Of a stretch of 9,749 nucleotides of DNA, positions 1 to 5,078 are shown piece after piece. Under the pieces are notes generated by a model. That model was not told where the DNA came from, ran no database searches, and was given only the letters and a program-made list of their open reading frames with translations. The stretch lies in contig PLNO01000049.1 in assembly GCA_003141795.1 (NCBI GenBank), positions 4,304-14,052 of the forward strand, read 5' to 3'. The position numbers and the translations under genes are program-made. Source of the stretch: Spirochaetaceae bacterium (GTDB taxonomy: Bacteria > Spirochaetota > Spirochaetia > SZUA-6 > Fen-1364). Every line of letters starts with the position of its first letter. The first letter of the stretch is position 1.

Positions 1-286
1 CTTCTTCTTCCTCTTCTTCATCATCGTCGTCGTCGAACTCTTCATCGAGATCGTCGTCGAACTCTTCCTCGTCTTCGCTTATCTCTTCTTCATCGTAGTC
101 TTCCTCGAGGTCGTCCTCATAGTCGTCGAAGTCGTCATCGAGGTTCTCTTCGTCGGAATCCCCCTCCTCCGAATCTCCTCCATCCGCGTCGTCATCCCCG
201 CCCTTATCCTTCCCCTTGCCCTTGGCAAGGGAGAATCCGAGCGAGGGAAGGAACTTTTCTTCACTATTTTCGTTGATTTCCAGCAT
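1..286 (-). CDS. Highly acidic low-complexity protein, N-terminal part (C-terminus outside window)
   Basis: The reading frame from the ATG at 286-284 stays open to the window edge, giving 95 codons with no stop. Residues 1-22 are ordinary (starting MLEINENSEEKF). Residues 23-29 form a short Lys/Gly-rich stretch. From about residue 30 on the chain is almost entirely Asp and Glu, with a few Phe, Tyr and Leu, and ends at the edge in a run of six Asp then six Glu. I do not recognise the family. Acidic tails of this kind occur on histone-like proteins, RNA polymerase delta-type proteins and chaperones, but nothing here identifies a fold. The gene lies 85 bp downstream of cheX on the same strand and has its own promoter-like sequence. 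The upstream GC-rich purine stretch (293-298) is a poor ribosome binding site. The Asp/Glu coding bias makes a real gene more likely than chance, because the other frames show stops or basic junk. Confidence 0.7.
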   Translation of the reverse strand, partial: MLEINENSEEKFLPSLGFSLAKGKGKDKGGDDDADGGDSEEGDSDEENLDDDFDDYEDDLEEDYDEEEISEDEEEFDDDLDEEFDDDDDEEEEEE

Positions 287-327
287 TGTGTACCCCGCTT
301 CAGCTCGTGAAGTATGAAACCTAGCTG

Positions 328-357
328 AATCTACGTACAGATTTTGCGGATTGTCAA
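328..357 (-). promoter_or_regulatory. Predicted sigma70-type promoter for the acidic-protein gene
   Basis: On the minus strand a perfect -35 hexamer TTGACA (357-352) is followed after 18 bp by TAGATT (333-328), which matches the -10 consensus at four of six positions. Transcription would start near 321, giving a leader of about 35 nt before the ATG at 286. A 7-bp inverted repeat (299-305 with 323-329) overlaps the -10 and the start region and might be an operator or a leader hairpin. The assignment rests on sequence match only. Confidence 0.5.
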
Positions 358-371
358 CTAGTTTTTTCCTG

Positions 372-848
372 CTATTCAGAAGCAGGTGCCGCGGAGATGC
401 CGAGGAACAATGTAAGCCGCCCGAAAGGGCCGCGGACGGTCATTCGGAACGAGGTCGCGAGATCCGGCACGAGGCTCTGGAGCTGACGGGCGGCGAGGAC
501 AGCGGGCGGTGTGATATCGCAGTGGAGCTCGCGGTCGGAGAGCAGGGTGATTGCCCGGCCCGAGATCTGATTGGAGAGCTCCCCGAGGGCTGCCATCTGG
601 ATCTCGTTGAGCATGTCGTCCTTCAACGTGATGCGAAGCCCGCCCGTCATCGCCCGAACGATGCGCGTCGCGCTCATCGTGTCGGTGAGCAGCATGAAGA
701 TCCCCTTCACGTCCCCCGTCAAACCGACGCTTGTGACGACCTGATCCTCGGCATCCGACGAGTCCTTCTCTTCGACGGCGTCAATGGGGATGTCCGTTTC
801 CTGGAACACCTGACGCACAGCCTCAACGAAAACCTCGAGGATCTGCAT
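372..848 (-). CDS. cheX: CheX-type chemotaxis phosphatase (CheY-P phosphatase)
   Basis: This 158-residue protein has the CheC/CheX/FliY fold signature. It contains the phosphatase motif E-x-x-N as E90-L-S-N93 within GELSNQISGRA, and the family's Gly-rich strand G-x-x-KGIF near residues 45-52. CheX in spirochaetes and Thermotoga dephosphorylates CheY-P to reset the flagellar signal in the cytoplasm. Length and single-motif layout fit CheX rather than CheC or FliY, which usually carry two motifs. The chosen start is the ATG at 848. A GTG six bases upstream (854-852) is an alternative. The frame stays open further upstream to 947, but that part crosses an inverted repeat and lacks family similarity. 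No Shine-Dalgarno sequence precedes either start, and the predicted transcription start is within a few bases, so initiation may be leaderless. It is not clustered with cheA or cheY here and could be a CheX paralogue with another response-regulator target. Confidence 0.85.
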   Translation of the reverse strand: MQILEVFVEAVRQVFQETDIPIDAVEEKDSSDAEDQVVTSVGLTGDVKGIFMLLTDTMSATRIVRAMTGGLRITLKDDMLNEIQMAALGELSNQISGRAITLLSDRELHCDITPPAVLAARQLQSLVPDLATSFRMTVRGPFGRLTLFLGISAAPASE

Positions 849-861
849 TTGCACGTTGTTA

Positions 862-890
862 AGTATAGGTGACAGTCGTGGAGCTGTCCA
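862..890 (-). promoter_or_regulatory. Predicted promoter of cheX
   Basis: On the minus strand TGGACA (890-885) and TATACT (867-862) are separated by exactly 17 bp and match sigma70 consensus at five of six positions each. Transcription would start about 855-857, directly at the GTG (854) or 7-9 nt before the ATG (848). The -35 hexamer lies inside the left arm of the 15-bp inverted repeat. Confidence 0.6.
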
Positions 891-916
891 GCCACGGTAC
901 TCCGTGGCTGGACAGC
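883..916. repeat. Perfect 15-bp inverted repeat between divergent cheX and ispE
   Basis: Positions 883-897 are exactly complementary to 902-916, with a four-base spacer TACT (898-901). Each arm contains a TGGACA hexamer, and the two point in opposite directions: minus strand at 890-885 and plus strand at 909-914. There is no T-run on either side, and the element sits at the 5' ends of both genes, which argues against a terminator. It may be a shared operator or a symmetric divergent promoter core. A dispersed repeat inserted between the genes is also possible. Confidence 0.8.
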
Positions 917-937
917 GCGGTCGTGCTGCGCTACGCT
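909..937 (+). promoter_or_regulatory. Possible weak promoter of ispE
   Basis: TGGACA (909-914) in the right arm of the inverted repeat is followed after 17 bp by TACGCT (932-937), which matches -10 consensus at only three positions. A start at about 943-944 would put the ispE ATG (946) at the 5' end of the mRNA. This agrees with the absence of any Shine-Dalgarno sequence there. The -10 match is poor, so this is tentative. Confidence 0.3.
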
Positions 938-945
938 CCCGTCCC

Positions 946-1815
946 ATGAGGGTAGAGGCGAGTGTGCGGGCGCCTGCAAAAGTGAATCTCCACCTCGACG
1001 TCGGCGGCCTGCGCGTCGACGGCTTTCACGACCTCGTTTCACTCTTCCAGGCCGTGTCTCTCTATGACGAGATCCGCATCATGGTGGGGGGGCAGGGGCT
1101 CAGCCTGACGGGTGAGTTCGGCTTTCCCGCTTCGCAGAACATCATCACTCGCGCGGCCCGTTCCTTCCTCGACGCGACGGGCCTCGCGGTCGGCATCCGC
1201 ATCGACGTCGTGAAAAGCATCCCCATGGCCGCGGGGTTGGGCGGAGGATCGAGCGACGCCGCGGCGACCCTGCGCTGTCTGTCGGCCTTGCTCGCGCCGG
1301 ACATGCCCGCTCCGCGCCTGCGCTCACTCGCCGCGACGCTGGGAAGTGATGTCCCGTTCTTTCTCGGCTCCGCGGCGGCGCTCGTCGGAGGGAGGGGGGA
1401 CGTCGTCACCGGGCTGCCGCCTCGAACGGACTACGCCATGGCGGCAGTCCTGCCGGGCATCCCCGTCGGGACCGCGGCGGCGTATGCTGCCCTGGACGCC
1501 ACGAGCCGCCCCCCCGGCGGGCGGCTTTCCTCCGCGGAGCTCGTGAAACGTTACGCGGAGCGCCCCGCATCGGAATGGTGGTTCACGAACTCGTTCGACC
1601 GTGTGGTGCTTCAGGAGCACCCTGTTCTCAGCGCATCGCGCGAAGCGCTCCTTGCCGCCGGCGCGGCCTCAGCGGGGTTGACGGGGAGCGGTTCGACGGT
1701 GATCGGGCTGTTCGATGAGGAATCTGCGGCGGCCGGCTGCGTTTCTGCTCTGACCGCGGCGGGCTACGCCGCCATCCTCCTCCTCCCCCTTGCGACAATC
1801 CCCCGTGTCTGTTAG
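946..1815 (+). CDS. ispE: 4-diphosphocytidyl-2-C-methyl-D-erythritol kinase
   Basis: This GHMP-family kinase phosphorylates CDP-ME in the cytoplasmic non-mevalonate (MEP) isoprenoid pathway. The 289-residue protein has the family's usual length. Visible motifs are the N-terminal APAKVNLHLDV (residues 9-19, with the conserved Lys12), DGFH (25-28), the ATP-binding loop P-x3-GLGGGSSDA (93-105), GSDVPFF with the catalytic-type Asp135 (133-139), NSFD (215-218) and the C-terminal GHMP motif LTGSGST (245-251). The ATG at 946 was chosen because it lies eight residues before the first conserved motif. The frame is open upstream to 856, but that extension crosses the inverted repeat and looks non-homologous. 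No Shine-Dalgarno sequence precedes the ATG. It is divergent from cheX, and its stop overlaps the spoVG promoter. Confidence 0.95.
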   Translation: MRVEASVRAPAKVNLHLDVGGLRVDGFHDLVSLFQAVSLYDEIRIMVGGQGLSLTGEFGFPASQNIITRAARSFLDATGLAVGIRIDVVKSIPMAAGLGGGSSDAAATLRCLSALLAPDMPAPRLRSLAATLGSDVPFFLGSAAALVGGRGDVVTGLPPRTDYAMAAVLPGIPVGTAAAYAALDATSRPPGGRLSSAELVKRYAERPASEWWFTNSFDRVVLQEHPVLSASREALLAAGAASAGLTGSGSTVIGLFDEESAAAGCVSALTAAGYAAILLLPLATIPRVC

Positions 1816-1818
1816 AAT
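1790..1818 (+). promoter_or_regulatory. Predicted spoVG promoter overlapping the ispE stop
   Basis: TTGCGA (1790-1795), a 17-bp spacer and TAGAAT (1813-1818, five of six matches) form a good sigma70-type promoter. The -10 element contains the ispE TAG stop. The transcript would start about 1825, giving a leader of roughly 28 nt that includes the Shine-Dalgarno sequence at 1842-1846. It would let spoVG, the tRNA and downstream genes be expressed independently of ispE. Confidence 0.6.
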
Positions 1819-1852
1819 GGGTGGATGCGGATTCGCCAGTGGGAGGACGCCC

Positions 1853-2203
1853 ATGGAAATTACGGACATTCGCATCAAGCGGGTCGAATCTGACAACAAG
1901 CTGAAGGCCTATGTCACGATAACATTTGACAACTGCTTCGTGGTGCACAATTTAAAAATCATCATGGGTCAGTTCGGTCGGTTCGTGGCCATGCCAAGCA
2001 GGAAGACCCGTGACGGCGAGTTCAAGGATATTGCCCACCCGATCAACTCCGAGTTCCGGAGGAAGATCCAGGCGCGCATCCTCGAGGAGTTTGACAAAGG
2101 CGCGGGAGAATTGCATATTTCCGGGCAGGGTGACGACGATTCGGCTCAGGAGAGCGATCTCGAGCAGAGCGAGCCCCTTGATGGAGCGTCCTCCTCGGTC
2201 TGA
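1853..2203 (+). CDS. spoVG: SpoVG family nucleic-acid-binding regulator
   Basis: SpoVG is a small protein that binds DNA and RNA and acts as a site-specific regulator in Firmicutes and in Borrelia. The 116-residue product begins MEITDIRIKR and carries the hallmark stretch GRFVAMPSRK (residues 42-51) followed by F57-KDIAHPI (to residue 64), then an amphipathic helix around 66-80. The conserved core ends near residue 90. The remaining 25 residues are an acidic, Ser-rich tail without similarity to the core, so the protein is somewhat longer than the 84-97 residues usual for the family. The ATG at 1853 is set by homology and by GGAGG at 1842-1846 with a 6-nt gap. The longer open frame from 1790 overlaps ispE and is not needed. 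It lies 37 bp after ispE and 25 bp before the tRNA gene. Confidence 0.95.
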   Translation: MEITDIRIKRVESDNKLKAYVTITFDNCFVVHNLKIIMGQFGRFVAMPSRKTRDGEFKDIAHPINSEFRRKIQARILEEFDKGAGELHISGQGDDDSAQESDLEQSEPLDGASSSV

Positions 2204-2228
2204 TGGGAAGCAGGCACTCGCGCCGCAG

Positions 2229-2300
2229 TGGGACGTCGGCAAGCGGTAAGCCTCCGGAATTTGGATCCGGCAATCGCAGGTTCGAATCCTGCCGTCCCAG
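2229..2300 (+). tRNA. tRNA-Gln (anticodon UUG)
   Basis: A complete cloverleaf folds. The acceptor stem is TGGGACG with CGTCCCA. The D arm is GGC/GCC with loop AAGCGGTAA. The anticodon stem CCGGA/TCCGG (2254-2258 and 2266-2270) encloses loop ATTTGGA with anticodon TTG at 2261-2263. The variable loop is CAATC, and the T arm GCAGG/CCTGC carries loop TTCGAAT. The discriminator is G2300. The weak U1-A72 pair and G73 are typical tRNA-Gln identity features. CCA is not encoded and must be added. Position 37 is G and position 38 is A, where A37 is usual for tRNA-Gln. No separate promoter or terminator is clear, so it is probably cut out of a spoVG-rplY transcript. Confidence 0.95.
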
Positions 2301-2337
2301 ATGAGAATGATACCCGTACGACGGATTATTTCACATG

Positions 2338-2343
2338 AAGGAG
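2338..2343 (+). promoter_or_regulatory. rplY ribosome binding site
   Basis: AAGGAG lies 7 nt before the ATG at 2351. It is the best Shine-Dalgarno match in the window and fits strong expression of a ribosomal protein. It fixes the rplY start just downstream of the tRNA. Confidence 0.8.
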
Positions 2344-2350
2344 CTTTTCA

Positions 2351-3076
2351 ATGGAAGCAAAGAAGCTGAATGTCGATGTGAGGCAGGGAGGGGGGAAGAA
2401 CGTGGCGGGTCGGCTGCGCTCCGCCGGCAAGATCCCCGCCGTCATCTACGGACATACGACCCCCACCGCCATCACCGTGGATGCGCGGGAGTTCCGTAAC
2501 GCGTTCAAGCGCATCACCCAGAACACCATCGTCGAGCTCACCCTGCCGAGCGGAGTGCACGAGGTGCTGGTGAAGGATTACCAGAAGGACAACCTCACCG
2601 GGCAGATCCTGCACGTCGACTTCTACGAGTTCGAGAAGGGCAAGGCGCTGCGCACGCGCGTCCCCATTCGCCTCGAAGGAAATCCGATCGGCGTCAAAGA
2701 GGGCGGAATTCTCGAAAGCCTCCTGCACACCCTGGAAGTCGAGTGTCTTCCCAAGGATCTTCCGGAGGAGCTCACCCTGGACATCAACGAGCTCGGCCTG
2801 GACCGCGCGCTGCACGTCAAGGACCTCGTCCTGCCGGAGGGCGTTCGCGCCATTCCCGCACCCGATCAGGTCGTCTGTCTCGTTGCCCACCGCAAGGCGG
2901 AAGAGGAAGTCGCTCCTGCCGCAGTGGAGGGAGAGGTTCCTGTCGAAGGCGCCGAAGGGGCCGAGGGAGCGGAAGCTGCCGAGGGAGCAGAAGCTGCCAA
3001 AGGAGTCAAGGGAGCCGAACCGGCCGAAGGGGCGGCGAAGGGCAAGGGCGGAAAGTCCGGGAAAAAAGAGGACTAG
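2351..3076 (+). CDS. rplY: Large ribosomal subunit protein bL25, Ctc/TL5 type
   Basis: bL25 binds 5S rRNA in the central protuberance of the 50S subunit; the longer Ctc form is a general-stress protein in Bacillus. In this 241-residue product the N-terminal 5S rRNA-binding domain (about 1-92) contains the signature R-x-x-GKIPAVIYG (23-34). The C-terminal TL5 domain (about 93-183) includes G-x-x-L-E-S-L-x-x-x-L-E-V-E-C-L-P. Residues from about 186 to 241 form an Ala/Glu/Gly/Lys low-complexity tail of repeated EGAEGAEA-like units that turns basic at the end. Such tails are known in some L25 proteins and vary widely. The start is fixed by AAGGAG at 2338. The gene ends in TAG at 3074-3076, and pth follows in the same frame with three bases between. 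Confidence 0.95.
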   Translation: MEAKKLNVDVRQGGGKNVAGRLRSAGKIPAVIYGHTTPTAITVDAREFRNAFKRITQNTIVELTLPSGVHEVLVKDYQKDNLTGQILHVDFYEFEKGKALRTRVPIRLEGNPIGVKEGGILESLLHTLEVECLPKDLPEELTLDINELGLDRALHVKDLVLPEGVRAIPAPDQVVCLVAHRKAEEEVAPAAVEGEVPVEGAEGAEGAEAAEGAEAAKGVKGAEPAEGAAKGKGGKSGKKED

Positions 3077-3079
3077 TTC

Positions 3080-3664
3080 CTGTCCCTCGTTGTTGTCGGC
3101 CTGGGCAATCCCGGGGACCGCTACGCGGGCACCCGGCACAACGTCGGCTTCATGGTCGTGGACGCCCTGGCTCAGCGCCTCGGCGTCCAGTTCAAGAAAA
3201 AGCTCTTTCATTCCTATCTCATCGGGAAGGGGGCGCACGGCGGTGCGCCCCTTTACCTGCTCAAGCCGCTGACGTTCATGAACGAATCCGGGCGCGCCGT
3301 ACGGGAGGCGCTCCGGGAGACGGGGAGCTCCCCGTCCGATCTCCTCGTGATCTGCGACACCCTGGATCTTCCGCCGGGCAGCCTGCGCTTCAAGCTCAAG
3401 GGTTCCTCGGCCGGGCAGAAAGGCCTGCAATCGATCATTCAATCGGTGGGCACGGAAGAGTTCATGAGGATCGTGCTCGGGATCGGGCGTCCCGCTCACA
3501 AGGGGCAGATCATTGCCCACGTCCTCACCGCTCCGAAACGGGGGGAGGACGACTCGGTCAGCCAGGCGGTGGAGAAGGCCGCCGACGCTGTCCTGCTCTT
3601 CCTTGCCGAGGGGCCGACGCGCGTGATGAACGAAGTCAACCGCAAGGGTCCGTCGGGTGACTGA
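3080..3664 (+). CDS. pth: Peptidyl-tRNA hydrolase, apparent CTG start
   Basis: Pth cleaves peptidyl-tRNA released by ribosome drop-off and recycles the tRNA in the cytoplasm; it is essential in most bacteria. Read from CTG 3080 the product is 194 residues, the usual length. It shows VGLGNPG (6-12), TRHNVGF (18-24) with catalytic-type His20, TFMNESG (65-71) and DTLDLPPG (93-100). The next in-frame ATG (3152) would remove Asn10 and His20 and cannot make an active enzyme. Upstream in this frame there are only CTG 3080, TTC 3077 and the rplY TAG. GAGGA at 3068-3072, inside the last rplY codons, is 7 nt before CTG, as expected for a ribosome binding site. The segment that usually reads GGHNGL is AGQKGL (111-116), with Gln113 and Lys114 where E. 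coli has His and Asn. It overlaps tilS by 8 nt. Confidence 0.9.
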   Translation: MSLVVVGLGNPGDRYAGTRHNVGFMVVDALAQRLGVQFKKKLFHSYLIGKGAHGGAPLYLLKPLTFMNESGRAVREALRETGSSPSDLLVICDTLDLPPGSLRFKLKGSSAGQKGLQSIIQSVGTEEFMRIVLGIGRPAHKGQIIAHVLTAPKRGEDDSVSQAVEKAADAVLLFLAEGPTRVMNEVNRKGPSGD

Positions 3665-5078
3665 GCTCGAACGGTCTGCCGACCACGCGCTTTCCGACGG
3701 GCAAACGCCGCGGGGCTCCACGATCCTCGCCGCCGTTTCGGGTGGAGCGGATTCCGTGGCGATGTTGCGCGCGTTGTGCGCGCTTCGGACCGCCCGCGCT
3801 TTGAAGATAACCACGTGCACGGTCGACCACGGCATCAGGCCACGGGCGGAGACGGCCGTAGAGGTCAAGTTCGTGGCCGAGCTCTGCGAGCGTCTCGGTG
3901 TCCCTTTTATTGTAGAAACCGTGCCTCCCGGGGAATGTGCGGCACGAGCCCGTACACAACATCAGGGCATCGAGGAAACCGCGCGCGACCTTCGCCACAG
4001 CCTCCTTCGTCATGTCGCATCGGGCATCGGGGCCCATTCGATTGCGCTCGGGCATACCGAAGACGATGCGATAGAAACGCTCCTCATGAGGGTCCTCGCG
4101 GGTGCGGACGTCGACGGGTTTCGAGGCATCCCGCTGCGTAGGGGTCCGTTCATACGGCCGCTCCTGCGGTGCACGCGCGCGCAGGTGGTCGAGTACCTTC
4201 ACCTTCTGGATCAGCGGTGGCGGGAGGACCCGTCGAATGCGGACACGACCTTTCTCAGGAACAGGATCCGTCATTCACTCGTGCCGCTGCTCGAAAAGGA
4301 TTTCCCCGGCTACCGCACCGCGCTTCACTCTCTGTCTCGAAAGCTCTCCCTTGCCGCGGATCTCGTTTCCGAAGGAGCCTCTCTGCTCGCCTGGGAGAAG
4401 ACAGCCGCGGGGTTTTCGATCTCGGCGGAAGACTTCTTTGCCGCTCCTCCGCCCGTGCGCGGCCGTTCCCTCCTCGACGTCTATGACCGGATGAGGCCCG
4501 ACGGAGCTCCGCGGAGGCTTCCATGGCGATTCCTCGAGCCAGCGCTGGTGAGTCCGACGCCCTCCGTGCCGGGTGACCTGATCCGGGGCCACGGCGTGAG
4601 GCTTTTTCTGATGGCGGGCAGGGTTTTCTGGGAGGGCGATATTGCCAGACAAGGTAAAAAAGGATACTTTATAGAAGTCTCCGCAACCGGAGATGTGGCT
4701 ATTCAGGGGGCGGGGATGCATCGTCGCGTCGAGAGGGGCCTTGGCTCAGCGGCAGAGACCACGGATGTTCTGTCGATTGACTCTCGCGAAGTGAAACCGC
4801 CGCTCGTTCTCAGATCGCACAGGCCAGGGGACGAGATCCTTCTGGAAACAGGGCTTGTATCGGTGAATGACATTATGGCGGGATGGAAAATTCCTGCACC
4901 GCAGAGGGAGACGATCCCCCTGCTGGTAGATCGACACGGCGTGCTGGCAGTCCTGGGCGGCGCGCTGGGATATTTCACCCGGGCTCGGGCGGACGCCCTT
5001 GCGGCAAGCCGCGGGGACGAAGAACGCATGGTTGTACGCATGGAATGCGGCATGGAAGAGGGACGTGAGCAACAATAA
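3657..5078 (+). CDS. tilS: tRNA(Ile)-lysidine synthase
   Basis: TilS uses ATP and lysine to change C34 of the CAU-anticodon tRNA-Ile to lysidine, so that it reads AUA; it is essential. The 473-residue product has an N-terminal PP-loop ATPase domain with SGGADS (28-33), VDHGIRP (56-62) and GHTEDDAIET (132-141), where the family usually has DDQ-x-ET. EDPSN (190-194) and LRNRIRH (200-206) follow and belong to the catalytic and tRNA-binding core. A TilS C-terminal domain lies at about 390-460, including RPGDE and the K-I-P-x-P-x-R-E-T-I-P-L stretch. The GTG at 3657 gives a full N-terminus and has AAGGG (3644-3648) 8 nt upstream. The first 20 residues are unconserved. It overlaps pth by 8 nt and ftsH by 14 nt, which suggests translational coupling. 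Confidence 0.93.
   Translation: MTELERSADHALSDGQTPRGSTILAAVSGGADSVAMLRALCALRTARALKITTCTVDHGIRPRAETAVEVKFVAELCERLGVPFIVETVPPGECAARARTQHQGIEETARDLRHSLLRHVASGIGAHSIALGHTEDDAIETLLMRVLAGADVDGFRGIPLRRGPFIRPLLRCTRAQVVEYLHLLDQRWREDPSNADTTFLRNRIRHSLVPLLEKDFPGYRTALHSLSRKLSLAADLVSEGASLLAWEKTAAGFSISAEDFFAAPPPVRGRSLLDVYDRMRPDGAPRRLPWRFLEPALVSPTPSVPGDLIRGHGVRLFLMAGRVFWEGDIARQGKKGYFIEVSATGDVAIQGAGMHRRVERGLGSAAETTDVLSIDSREVKPPLVLRSHRPGDEILLETGLVSVNDIMAGWKIPAPQRETIPLLVDRHGVLAVLGGALGYFTRARADALAASRGDEERMVVRMECGMEEGREQQ

Noticed and set aside
79..264. 61-codon minus-strand frame rich in Arg, Thr and Met
   Set aside because: It is a shifted reading of the acidic gene's GA-rich repeats. The frame from 286 is longer, has a promoter and reads through to the edge.
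351..872. 173-codon plus-strand open frame opposite cheX
   Set aside because: The minus-strand CheX has the ExxN motif and family length. The plus frame has no motif and no promoter or ribosome binding site of its own.
883..916. Inverted repeat as a bidirectional transcription terminator
   Set aside because: It sits between the 5' ends of divergent genes, no gene ends there, and neither side has a T-run.
2178..2206. TTGATG ... TGATGG as a tRNA-Gln promoter
   Set aside because: The -10 part matches consensus very poorly, so a separate tRNA promoter cannot be supported.
2743..3660. 305-codon plus-strand frame overlapping rplY and pth
   Set aside because: The product is Arg/Gly/Ser-rich nonsense, typical of the wrong frame in GC-rich DNA. 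It competes with two conserved genes.
2348..3868. 506-codon open frame on the minus strand opposite rplY, pth and the start of tilS
   Set aside because: It is the antisense shadow of three clearly homologous genes in GC-rich DNA. Its product is low in complexity, mirrors the rplY repeat tail and has no recognisable domain.
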